Of a DNA stretch of 64,000 nt, positions 44,428 through 52,594 are shown in pieces. Source of the DNA: Cohnella sp. GbtcB17. GTDB taxonomy: Bacteria > Bacillota > Bacilli > Paenibacillales > Paenibacillaceae. The position numbers and the translations under genes were made by a program. The stretch spans positions 1-64,000 of the forward strand of contig NZ_JAGXJW010000043.1 of NCBI RefSeq assembly GCF_019091135.1, read 5' to 3'. Below the pieces are notes generated by a model. It saw only the letters and a program-made list of their open reading frames with translations. It did not search any database and was not told the origin of the DNA. How positions within the stretch are numbered: position 1 is the first letter of the stretch; each line of letters begins with the position of its first letter.

Positions 44428-45231
44428 ATGAGCAATCGATTCTTAGGCGGTCTGTTCGGCAAACGGGAGGACGGCGGGCAAGGGCGAGCGGGAAGCTCGC
44501 AGTCCGAGATGTCCGAAGATTTGCTGAAGGAAGGCCGAATTCCCCGGCACGTGGCCATCATCATGGCCGGCAACGGACGCTGGGCCAAAGCCCGCGGACT
44601 GCCGCGAGTGGCGGGACACCATAGCGGTATGAAAGCCGTCAAGCGCATCACCCAGGCCGCGGACCGTCTCGGCGTGGAATTTTTGACGATGTACGCGTTT
44701 TCGACGGAAAATTGGAAGCGGCCCAAAGCCGAAGTCGATTTTCTGATGAAGCTTCCGCAGGAGTTTCTGTCGATCGAGCTCGAGGATCTGATCCGCAACA
44801 ACGTGCAGGTCAAAATGATGGGCGTCCGCGATCTGCTGCCGGACTTCACGCTTGACGCGATCGAAGAGGCGGTTCGTCGGACGGCCGACAACACCGGGCT
44901 CGTCCTGAACTTCGCGCTGAACTACGGGAGCCGGATGGAGATCGTGGAGGCGGCCAGAACGATCGCGAAACGCGCCGCGGCAGGCGAGCTGACGCCGGAT
45001 GAGATCGACGAGCAGACGTTCCAGCAGTCTCTGCTCAGCGGAGAGCTTCCGGACCCGGATTTGCTCATACGCACCAGCGGCGAGCTTCGGCTCAGCAATT
45101 TTATGCTCTGGCAGCTGGCCTACAGCGAGTTTTGGTTTACGGACGTGTATTGGCCGGAATTTTCCGAAGCGCATTTTCACGAGGCGATTCGCGAGTATCA
45201 ACGGCGCGCGCGCCGCTACGGAGGGATCTAA
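44428..45231 (+). CDS. uppS: Isoprenyl transferase / undecaprenyl diphosphate synthase, catalytic Asp replaced by Ala
   Basis: UppS makes C55-PP, the carrier lipid for cell-wall synthesis. The 267-residue protein matches the family throughout: 'GRWAKARGLPRVAGHHSGMK', 'FLTMYAFSTENWKRPKAEVD' and 'DPDLLIRTSGELRLSNFMLW'. The usual IMDGNGRWAK motif reads IMAGNGRWAK here: codon 47 at 44566-44568 is GCC (Ala), not GAC (Asp). That Asp (Asp26 in E. coli) binds Mg and the diphosphate and is needed for activity. One base change separates the two codons. The neighbours frr and cdsA match the conserved order. An active homologue elsewhere, an error in the sequence, or an inactive enzyme are the options. 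Confidence 0.95.
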   Translation: MSNRFLGGLFGKREDGGQGRAGSSQSEMSEDLLKEGRIPRHVAIIMAGNGRWAKARGLPRVAGHHSGMKAVKRITQAADRLGVEFLTMYAFSTENWKRPKAEVDFLMKLPQEFLSIELEDLIRNNVQVKMMGVRDLLPDFTLDAIEEAVRRTADNTGLVLNFALNYGSRMEIVEAARTIAKRAAAGELTPDEIDEQTFQQSLLSGELPDPDLLIRTSGELRLSNFMLWQLAYSEFWFTDVYWPEFSEAHFHEAIREYQRRARRYGGI

Positions 45232-45235
45232 GGCG

Positions 45236-46021
45236 ATGGGGCAACGGATCGTGACGGGCGTGGTCGCCGGCGCCGCGTTTCTGGCTTTGCTTGGACTGGG
45301 CGGCTGGTACTATTCGCTTATGCTCGCTGCGCTCGCGCTTATCGGTTATCATGAATTCGTCAAGCTCAACAAGCTGCCGGCGAGCCGTCTGGACGTGCTC
45401 TGCGGCTTCGCGGCGACGCTCGTGCTTGCCTTGCCGCGCCTGCCGTTCGGCTGGACGACGCCGAGTGCCGAGGCGGTCTCTTGGGCGCTTATGTTCGCGC
45501 TGCTGGCGGCGACCGTTTTCAGCAAAAACAAGATTACGCTCGATCAATCGGCGCTGTTGTTCGTCGGCGCTTTTTATATCGGACTCGGCTTTCGCTACAT
45601 GGCGCTGACCCGCGAGATGCCGCACGGCATGTTCTGGCCGCTGCTCGTCTTTTTTTGCATTTGGGCTTCGGACGCCGGCGCTTACTTTGTCGGCAAGGCG
45701 ATCGGCAGGACGAAGCTGTGGCCGTCGATCAGTCCGAACAAGACGGTCGAGGGAGCGCTGGGCGGCCTCGTTATCGCGTTGCTCGTATCGCTCGTGTTTG
45801 CCTTCGTATGGCCGGACTGGGTCGATTTCGGAACCGCGCTTGCGGTCGCGCTCGCCGCGGCGGTTGCCGGACAGCTCGGCGATTTGATCCAATCCGCCTA
45901 CAAGCGGCTTCGCGGCGTGAAGGACTCCGGCAGCCTGCTGCCCGGACACGGCGGCGTGCTCGATCGCACGGACAGCTGGCTCATCGTGTTTCCGCTCGTC
46001 CATCTGCTCGGGCTCATTTAA
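45236..46021 (+). CDS. cdsA: Phosphatidate cytidylyltransferase
   Basis: CdsA makes CDP-diacylglycerol for phospholipid synthesis. ATG 45236, five bases after the uppS stop, gives 261 residues with about seven membrane segments. The C-terminal signature 'YKRLRGVKDSGSLLPGHGGV' and 'LDRTD' is present, with the Lys-Asp and both terminal Asp residues intact; Thr replaces the common Phe in DRFD. The frame is open far upstream inside uppS, but the family length supports ATG 45236. Confidence 0.97.
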   Translation: MGQRIVTGVVAGAAFLALLGLGGWYYSLMLAALALIGYHEFVKLNKLPASRLDVLCGFAATLVLALPRLPFGWTTPSAEAVSWALMFALLAATVFSKNKITLDQSALLFVGAFYIGLGFRYMALTREMPHGMFWPLLVFFCIWASDAGAYFVGKAIGRTKLWPSISPNKTVEGALGGLVIALLVSLVFAFVWPDWVDFGTALAVALAAAVAGQLGDLIQSAYKRLRGVKDSGSLLPGHGGVLDRTDSWLIVFPLVHLLGLI

Positions 46022-46058
46022 TTCATGCATCCTAGCCATACATAACGGAGGGAACGGC

Positions 46059-47207
46059 TTGAAAAAGAAAGTAGCGGTGCTCGGCAGCACCGGCTCGATC
46101 GGGACCCAGACGCTGGACGTCGTCTCGCGGGATCCGGACGCCTACGAGGTCGTCAGCCTGGCCGCCGGAACGCGCTGCGAGCAGTTGCTCGAACAAGCGC
46201 ATCGCTTCCGGCCGAAGCTCGTCTCGATCGGCTCGAAGGCGCTGGCCGACAAGATCAAGGCGCACCTGCCTGCCGGCACGAAGCTCGTCTGGGGCGAAGA
46301 AGGCTTGATCGAAGCCGCGGCAGGCGTCGATGCGGACTATGTCGTCTGCGCGCTCCTCGGCAGCCTTGGCTTAAAGTCGACGCTGGCGGCGATCGATGCC
46401 GGCGCGACGATCGGCCTGGCGAATAAAGAGACGCTGGTCACGGCCGGTCACATCGTTATGGGCAGAGCGGCGGCGCGCGGCGTGCCGCTGCTTCCGATCG
46501 ACAGCGAGCATTCCGCGCTTTTTCAGTGCCTGAACGGTGAAGATCGGGGCACGATCCGGCGGCTGGTCATTACCGCTTCGGGCGGAAGCTTTCGCGACCG
46601 TGGCCGGGACGAGCTGGCCGGCGTGACGGTGGAGGATGCGCTGAAGCATCCGAACTGGTCGATGGGCGCGAAGATTACGATCGACTCGGCGACGATGGCG
46701 AACAAAGGGCTCGAGGTGATCGAGGCGCACTGGCTGTTCGATCTTCCGTACGACCGGATCGACGTCATGCTGCATCCGGAGAGCATCGTGCATTCGATGG
46801 TCGAATTCGTCGATACGAGCGTCATGGCGCAGCTCGGCAATCCCGACATGCGCGTGCCGATCCAGTACGCGCTCACCTACCCGGAGCGCCGTCCGTCGCC
46901 CGCGTCTCCGCTCGATCTGCTTCGCGCGGGCACGCTGCATTTTAAAGACATGGACTTCGCGCGGTATCCTTGCCTGAAGATGGCCTACGAGGCGGGGAGA
47001 GCCGGAGGGATCGCGCCGACCGTCTTCAACGCGGCGAACGAAGTCGCCGTGGCGCGCTTCTTGAATCGCGAGATTCCGTTTCTCGCGATCGAGGACATCA
47101 TCGCATCGGCACTTGCGGCGCACGAGGCGACCGCGGATCCCGATCTTGAGGAGATTGCATTCGCGGACGGTCGGGCGCGGGAAGCGGCGGCTCGGTGGCG
47201 CAGGTAG
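46059..47207 (+). CDS. dxr: 1-deoxy-D-xylulose-5-phosphate reductoisomerase
   Basis: Dxr commits DXP to the MEP isoprenoid pathway. TTG 46059 follows GGAGGGAACGG, giving 382 residues. NADPH-binding 'VAVLGSTGSIGTQTLDV', 'GLANKETLVTAG', the metal-binding 'PIDSEHSALFQCL' and 'HPNWSMGAKITIDSATMANK' with 'GLEVIEAHWLF' are all present. Gene order with cdsA and rseP is conserved. Confidence 0.98.
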   Translation: MKKKVAVLGSTGSIGTQTLDVVSRDPDAYEVVSLAAGTRCEQLLEQAHRFRPKLVSIGSKALADKIKAHLPAGTKLVWGEEGLIEAAAGVDADYVVCALLGSLGLKSTLAAIDAGATIGLANKETLVTAGHIVMGRAAARGVPLLPIDSEHSALFQCLNGEDRGTIRRLVITASGGSFRDRGRDELAGVTVEDALKHPNWSMGAKITIDSATMANKGLEVIEAHWLFDLPYDRIDVMLHPESIVHSMVEFVDTSVMAQLGNPDMRVPIQYALTYPERRPSPASPLDLLRAGTLHFKDMDFARYPCLKMAYEAGRAGGIAPTVFNAANEVAVARFLNREIPFLAIEDIIASALAAHEATADPDLEEIAFADGRAREAAARWRR

Positions 47208-47302
47208 CAACCGACCTTTCTTGGCGCCCGTATTCTCTTGTATCGCCTCGGCGAATAATGTTAATCTAAGGACAGCCGTTAGGCGGACGGAGGGTTGCTT
47301 GC

Positions 47303-48565
47303 ATGGAGATGGTACAGGTTGTTTTTTTAACGGTTCTCGTCTTTTTCGTGCTCGTCTCGATACACGAGTTCGGACACTTTTATTTTGCCAAGCGGGCCGG
47401 GGTGCTCGTGCGGGAGTTTGCGATCGGGTTCGGCCCGAAGCTGTTCTCGATCAAGCGCGGGGAGAGCCGGTTCACGCTGCGCCTGCTCCCGATCGGTGGC
47501 TTCGTGCGGATGGCGGGCGAAGATCCGGAGGTCGTCGACGTGCAAGCGGGGCATACGGTAGGCGTCCGAGTCAAGGACGACAAGATCACCCGCATCTACT
47601 TGGATCGGCTTGACGAGCGCACCCAGATTTTGCGGGGCGAAGTGACCGCGCTCGATCTCGAGCGTCATCTGTACCTGACGCTCGACGTGGACGGCGACGT
47701 GCAGCGGTTCGACGTACACCCGCAGGCGCTGATCGTTGCCAAAGGCAGAGACACGCAGATCGCGCCGCTGGACCGTCAGTTCGGCAGCGCATCGACCGGC
47801 AAGAAGGCGATGACCATTTTCGCCGGACCGCTGATGAACTTTATTTTGGCATTTGTGCTGTTCGCCGTCTTTTTCCAATCGTACGGCGTCGCGGTCGAAC
47901 CGAATACGAAAATTTTTATTAACGAAGTGACCGCCGACGGCGCGGCCAAAGCTGCCGGCCTTCAAAAGGGCGATCTGGTCGTCTCCGTTAACGGCATCGC
48001 CGTCGAAGGAGACAGCCAGAAGCTGTCCCAGGCAATCACGGGCAGCGCCGGCAAGCCGATGGAATGGATCGTGAACCGGGACGGGCAAGAAGTGAAATTA
48101 ACGGTAACGCCGAACGCGGATACGGGCAAGGTCGGCATCGTCATGGCGCCGGAGATGCGCCACCCGGGCTTCGGGGAGACGTTTTCGCTCGCGGGCCATG
48201 CGATGGTGGACAGTACGAAGAAAATTTTCGACGGCTTCCGCAAGATCATCTTCGGCGAGGTCAAGCTCGAAGAGCTCAACGGACCGGTCGGAACGGCGCA
48301 GGTAACCGTCGAGATCGCCAAGCAGGGCGTCACGCAGCTGACGTGGTGGGGCGCGATCCTCAGCCTCTACCTCGGCATCTTTAACCTGCTGCCGATTCCG
48401 GCGCTCGACGGCAGCCGCCTGCTGTTCATCGGCATCGAGGCGATCCGCGGACGCCCGGTCGATCCGAACCGCGAGAGCCTCGTGCACTTTATCGGCTTCG
48501 CCGCCTTGATGCTGCTCATGGTCGTCGTCACGTACAACGATATACTCAGGTTGGTTAAAGGCTAA
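47303..48565 (+). CDS. rseP: Site-2 metalloprotease RseP (RasP)
   Basis: RasP cleaves membrane-embedded anti-sigma factors and signal peptides. The 420-residue protein has the zinc site His21-Glu22-x2-His25 in 'LVSIHEFGHFYFAKRAGV' inside the first membrane helix. A PDZ domain (about 200-290) includes 'AAGLQKGDLVVSVNGIAV'. The second catalytic motif 'NLLPIPALDGSRLLFIGIEA' supplies the Asp ligand. The cytoplasmic insertion 'DVQAGHTVGVRVKDDKITRI' is long compared with E. coli but normal for Bacillales. Confidence 0.97.
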   Translation: MEMVQVVFLTVLVFFVLVSIHEFGHFYFAKRAGVLVREFAIGFGPKLFSIKRGESRFTLRLLPIGGFVRMAGEDPEVVDVQAGHTVGVRVKDDKITRIYLDRLDERTQILRGEVTALDLERHLYLTLDVDGDVQRFDVHPQALIVAKGRDTQIAPLDRQFGSASTGKKAMTIFAGPLMNFILAFVLFAVFFQSYGVAVEPNTKIFINEVTADGAAKAAGLQKGDLVVSVNGIAVEGDSQKLSQAITGSAGKPMEWIVNRDGQEVKLTVTPNADTGKVGIVMAPEMRHPGFGETFSLAGHAMVDSTKKIFDGFRKIIFGEVKLEELNGPVGTAQVTVEIAKQGVTQLTWWGAILSLYLGIFNLLPIPALDGSRLLFIGIEAIRGRPVDPNRESLVHFIGFAALMLLMVVVTYNDILRLVKG

Positions 48566-48594
48566 ATATCAGGTTGTCAGGGGTAGGGGAGCTT

Positions 48595-50043
48595 ATGTCC
48601 AAGGATAAAGGATTCGTAACGGAAATAACGCCGCAGGCCGAGGACTTCAGCCGCTGGTATATCGACGTCATCAAAAAGGCCGAGCTCATGGATTATTCGC
48701 CGGTGCGCGGCTGCATCGTGTTCCGCCCGGAAGGCTACGAGCTGTGGGAGAACATCCAGCGCGATCTCGACCGTCGCTTCAAGGAGACCGGCCACCGCAA
48801 CGCATACTTCCCGCTTCTCATTCCGGAGAGCTTTTTCCAGAAGGAAAAGGAGCATGTCGAAGGCTTTAATCCGGAGCTGCCGATGGTGACGGAAGCGGGC
48901 GGCGAGATTTTGGAGGAGCGGCTGGCCGTACGGCCGACGTCGGAGACGATGTTCGGACATATGTACGCCAAGTGGATTAATTCGTACCGCGATTTGCCGC
49001 TGCTTATCAACCAATGGGCGAACGTTTTCCGCTGGGAGAAGCGGACGATGCCGTTCCTGCGGACGAGCGAATTTCTGTGGCAGGAAGGGCATACGGCGCA
49101 CGAGGACGAGGCGGACGCCCGCCGCGAGACGATGCAGATGCTCGACGTCTATACGGACTTCGTGGAGAGAATGCTGGCGATTCCGGTCATCAAGGGCCAG
49201 AAGACGCCTTCGGAGCGCTTCGCGGGCGCCGTCGACACGTATTCGATCGAGGCGATGATGAAGGACGGCCGCGCCGTGCAGGCAGGCACCTCGCATTATC
49301 TCGGGACGAAGTTCGCGGTGGCGTTCGACATCAAGTATTTGAGCCGGGAAAACACGCAGGAATATTGCCACACCACCTCCTGGGGCGTGAGCACGCGACT
49401 GATCGGCGCGCTGATCATGGTTCACGGCGACGACCGCGGCCTCGTTCTGCCGCCGAAGGTGGCGCCGACCCAGGTCATCATGATTCCGATCGGCCCGCCC
49501 AAGACGCGCGAGACGGTCATCGCCAAGACGGACGAGCTGTTCGCCGAGCTTAAACAAGCCGGCATCCGCGTCCGCGTGGACGATCGCTCCGACGTGTCGC
49601 CGGGCTGGAAGTTCAACGAATACGAGATGCGCGGCATCCCGATTCGCCTCGAGCTCGGGCCGCGCGACCTGGAAAACGGCGTCTGCGTGCTCGTCTCCCG
49701 CGTGACGGGCGACAAAAAGCAGGTGCCGCTCGATAACCTGGCGGCTTCCGTCGCCGAGATGCTCGATGAGGTGCACGCGCAGATGTACGAACGCGCGCTC
49801 GAATTCCGCGAGTCGCATCTGTTCGACGTCGAGACGCTCGACCAGCTCAAGGCCGCTTTCGAGGAGAAGCGCGGCTTCGCCTATGCCGGCTGGTGCGGCG
49901 ACGACGCTTGCGAGAGCAAGGTGAAGGAAGAGACCGGCGCGACGAGCCGCAACATTCCGTTCGAGCCGCAGACGACGAAGACAACGTGCCTGTGCTGCGG
50001 CAAGCCCGCTGCGCATACGGTCGTATTCGCAAGAGCGTACTAA
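48595..50043 (+). CDS. proS: Prolyl-tRNA synthetase, archaeal/eukaryote-like (type 3)
   Basis: ProRS charges tRNA-Pro. ATG 48595 follows GTAGGGGAGC, giving 482 residues. It is the short form without the bacterial editing insertion domain. Class II motifs are 'FRPEGYELWENIQRDLDRRF', 'FRWEKRTMPFLRTSEFLWQE' and 'GDDRGLVLPPKVAPTQVIMI'. The C-terminal zinc-type domain ends 'TCLCCGKPAAHTVVFARAY', characteristic of the archaeal/eukaryote-like class. B. subtilis has the long bacterial-type enzyme at this locus. Confidence 0.97.
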   Translation: MSKDKGFVTEITPQAEDFSRWYIDVIKKAELMDYSPVRGCIVFRPEGYELWENIQRDLDRRFKETGHRNAYFPLLIPESFFQKEKEHVEGFNPELPMVTEAGGEILEERLAVRPTSETMFGHMYAKWINSYRDLPLLINQWANVFRWEKRTMPFLRTSEFLWQEGHTAHEDEADARRETMQMLDVYTDFVERMLAIPVIKGQKTPSERFAGAVDTYSIEAMMKDGRAVQAGTSHYLGTKFAVAFDIKYLSRENTQEYCHTTSWGVSTRLIGALIMVHGDDRGLVLPPKVAPTQVIMIPIGPPKTRETVIAKTDELFAELKQAGIRVRVDDRSDVSPGWKFNEYEMRGIPIRLELGPRDLENGVCVLVSRVTGDKKQVPLDNLAASVAEMLDEVHAQMYERALEFRESHLFDVETLDQLKAAFEEKRGFAYAGWCGDDACESKVKEETGATSRNIPFEPQTTKTTCLCCGKPAAHTVVFARAY

Positions 50044-50072
50044 GTTCGATTGGCCGGCCAACAACAACCACG

Positions 50073-50106
50073 GACTCCCGACAGCGCCGCTTCGGGGGTC
50101 TTTTTT
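50073..50106 (+). terminator. Rho-independent terminator after proS
   Basis: Stem GACTCCCGA / TCGGGGGTC (one G-T pair), ten-base loop, followed by TTTTTT. It closes the rpsB-proS region before the accessory block. Confidence 0.92.
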
Positions 50107-50126
50107 CACACAGGAGGAATACCGCA

Positions 50127-51449
50127 ATGCACATCAAGATCGGGGTCGTGGGGACCGAGACGGTCGTTTCGCGAGTATTAAGAGTTTTGAATGCGTTCCC
50201 ATCGTTCGAGCCGGTCGTTCGGGTGGTCGGACAGGAACGGGAGGCGCCCGACGCCGCAGCGGCGCTTGAGGACGAGGTTGAGGTGCTGCTGCTGTCCGGT
50301 CCTGCGCCGCAGCGGCTGCTTAAGGAGAAGAAGCCGGTGGCCGTGCCGGTGCATCACGTTCCGCTGACGGGAGCGGGCCTGTACAGAGCGCTGTTCGAAG
50401 CGCAGCGCGCGGGGCGGCTCGGGCCGGAGGCCGTCCTGTCCGTCGATTCGCTGACCCGGACGATGGCGGTGCGTACGCTGCGTGACCTGTCGCTCGATGA
50501 GTTGACGGTTGCCGTCTATGAAGGCCCTTCGTACGCTTCGCCGGACAAGCTCGTCGCCCACCATCGCAAGGTGGCCGCCGCGCACGATTGCGTATTCACC
50601 TTCACCGGCGTGGAGCGGGTCGCGGAAGAGTTGGCGCGATCGGACATTCCGCATGCGCTGCTGCTGCCTTCGGACGAGGACATCATCGTCACGCTCGAGC
50701 GCGCGCTGCTGTCGACCGAGTCCCGCAAAGGCAAGGAGTCGCAGATCGTCGTCGGCATGGTCACGGTCGACGAATTCGGCAAGCTCGTCCAGCGTAGCGC
50801 GAGCGAGCACGAGATTCAAAAGCTGAAGCTGGACATTCACCGGATGGTGCTCGATTACGTCGAATCGCTGGACGGATATTTAACGTCCGTCGGCGGCGAC
50901 GAATATTTGTTTTTCACCACCCGCGGCATTTTCGAACGGGAAACGGGCGGCTACAAGACGATCCCGCTCGCCAAGGACGCAAATTTGTCCTACGGACTCT
51001 CGCTCAGCATCGGCATCGGCTTCGGCGCCACGGCCAGCGAGGCCGGCTCGAACGCGCGAAGCGCGCTTCGCAAATCGGTCGCCGCGGGAGGCAATGCCTG
51101 CTTTATCGTGCGCGAGGATCGAACGCTCATCGGGCCGCTGGAGATGGCCGACCCGGTCGCGTCGATCATGGCACCGCTCGATCCGCAGCTGCTGCGCCGG
51201 GCCGAGGAGGCGGGAATGACGGGCGCCTATTTGAGCAAGCTGCTCGCCTACATGTCTCGCCACGGCAAATACGACTACCAGGTTCACGAGCTGGCGGCGA
51301 TGCTGAACGTGACGGTTCGCAGCGCGCATCGTCTGCTGCTCCAATGGGCGGACGCAGGGTTGGTCGGCATCGCCGGCATGGAAAAGATGCCGAAGGGCAG
51401 ACCGCGCCAGGTCTATCGTTTCTCCTTTTTGGCGGACCATTATTTATAA
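50127..51449 (+). CDS. Putative transcriptional regulator: sensor-like N-domain, GGDEF-like middle, winged-helix C-terminus
   Basis: A 440-residue protein starting at ATG 50127 after CAGGAGGAAT. Residues 1-205 look like an alpha/beta, PrpR-N or Rossmann-like ligand domain ('IKIGVVGTETVVSRVLRVLN'). Residues about 210-340 resemble a degenerate nucleotide cyclase/GGDEF fold: 'LTSVGGDEYLFFTTRG' followed by 'LSIGIGFGATASEAGSNARS'. The last 75 residues form a helix-turn-helix: 'HELAAMLNVTVRSAHRLLLQ' then 'KGRPRQVYRF'. The domain calls are by eye. It lies 128 bases before a catabolic operon with an upstream palindrome, so it may be its regulator. Confidence 0.6.
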   Translation: MHIKIGVVGTETVVSRVLRVLNAFPSFEPVVRVVGQEREAPDAAAALEDEVEVLLLSGPAPQRLLKEKKPVAVPVHHVPLTGAGLYRALFEAQRAGRLGPEAVLSVDSLTRTMAVRTLRDLSLDELTVAVYEGPSYASPDKLVAHHRKVAAAHDCVFTFTGVERVAEELARSDIPHALLLPSDEDIIVTLERALLSTESRKGKESQIVVGMVTVDEFGKLVQRSASEHEIQKLKLDIHRMVLDYVESLDGYLTSVGGDEYLFFTTRGIFERETGGYKTIPLAKDANLSYGLSLSIGIGFGATASEAGSNARSALRKSVAAGGNACFIVREDRTLIGPLEMADPVASIMAPLDPQLLRRAEEAGMTGAYLSKLLAYMSRHGKYDYQVHELAAMLNVTVRSAHRLLLQWADAGLVGIAGMEKMPKGRPRQVYRFSFLADHYL

Positions 51450-51492
51450 CCGCGCTTTTGTCAGCTTCGGCAACCGAACCATTTTAGCGTTT

Positions 51493-51525
51493 ATTTAAAG
51501 ACGATAAATGGACCTGTCTTTATAT
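51493..51525 (+). promoter_or_regulatory. Inverted-repeat candidate operator of the catabolic operon
   Basis: ATTTAAAGAC (51493-51502) and GTCTTTATAT (51516-51525) form an inverted repeat with nine of ten arm positions matching, separated by 13 bases. TATATAAC follows and could serve as a -10 element, but no good -35 was found at standard spacing. Confidence 0.5.
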
Positions 51526-51577
51526 AACGATCGCACGTATGATGGGATCAGGTACAAGTCGAGAGGAGACTGGTCTC

Positions 51578-52594
51578 ATGCATACGATCGAACAACTGGA
51601 AGCAAAGCTGGCCGAACCGTCGGAGGCGCTTGTCAAGACGCTGTCGGCGATCGACGGGGATATCGTCGTGCTCGGCGTCGGCGGCAAAATGGGCCCGAGC
51701 CTGGCCAGGCTCGCCGCCAATGCCGTACGGGCCGGGGGACTTAACAAGCGCGTCATCGGCGTATCCCGCTTCAGCAGCAGCGAGACGCGGCAGGAGCTGG
51801 AGGACGCAGGGGTCGAGACGATCTCGTGCGAGCTGCTCGACGATGAAGCGCTGAAGGCGCTGCCGCATGCCGCGAACGTCATTTATATGGCGGGCAACAA
51901 GTTCGGCACGACGGGCCGCGAGCACTTCACCTGGGCGATGAATACTTACTTGCCCGGGCGCGTCGCCGAAAAATACAAGGATTCGCGAATCGTCGTCTTT
52001 TCTTCGGGCAACATTTATCCGTTCGTGCCGGTCGGCGGCGGGGGCGCGGACGAATCCGTCGCGCCGGAGCCGCTCGGCGAATACGCTCAATCGACGCTCG
52101 GCAGAGAGCGGATTTTCGAGTATCACTCGCATAAGTACGGCACGCCGATGACGATGTTCAGACTCAACTACGCGATAGACATGCGGTACGGCGTGCTGCT
52201 GGAGCTGGCGCGGGCAATCAACGAAGAGCGTCCGATCGACCTGACGACCGGCTATGCGAACGTCATCTGGCAAGGCGACGCCAACGCGATGGCCTTGAAG
52301 AGCCTTTCCATCGCTTCGAGTCCGCCGGCGCTTCTGAACGTGACCGGACCGGAGACGATGTCGATCAGATGGGCGGCAGGCCAGCTGTCCAAGCGCATCG
52401 GCAAGGAAGCGACGTTCGAGGGCAAGGAATCCGAGACGGCGCTGCTGAACAACGCTTCGAAGTCCCATCAGCTGTTCGGTTATCCGAGCGTCTCGTTGCT
52501 GCAGATGATCGATTGGACGGCGGAATGGGTGCTGCAGGGCGGCGCGACTTGGAACAAGCCGACGCACTTCCAGGAACGAAAGGGGAAATTCTGA
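51578..52594 (+). CDS. NAD-dependent epimerase/dehydratase family protein (SDR-like)
   Basis: A 338-residue extended SDR-like protein. ATG 51578 follows GAGAGGAGAC. The nucleotide motif is 'IVVLGVGGKMGPSLARLAAN'. The segment 'EPLGEYAQSTLGRERIFEYH' replaces the normal Tyr-x3-Lys catalytic pair: the Tyr is present but no Lys follows at +4. It may therefore be a divergent or catalytically different SDR. Start of a six-gene operon whose next gene overlaps by one base. Confidence 0.85.
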   Translation: MHTIEQLEAKLAEPSEALVKTLSAIDGDIVVLGVGGKMGPSLARLAANAVRAGGLNKRVIGVSRFSSSETRQELEDAGVETISCELLDDEALKALPHAANVIYMAGNKFGTTGREHFTWAMNTYLPGRVAEKYKDSRIVVFSSGNIYPFVPVGGGGADESVAPEPLGEYAQSTLGRERIFEYHSHKYGTPMTMFRLNYAIDMRYGVLLELARAINEERPIDLTTGYANVIWQGDANAMALKSLSIASSPPALLNVTGPETMSIRWAAGQLSKRIGKEATFEGKESETALLNNASKSHQLFGYPSVSLLQMIDWTAEWVLQGGATWNKPTHFQERKGKF

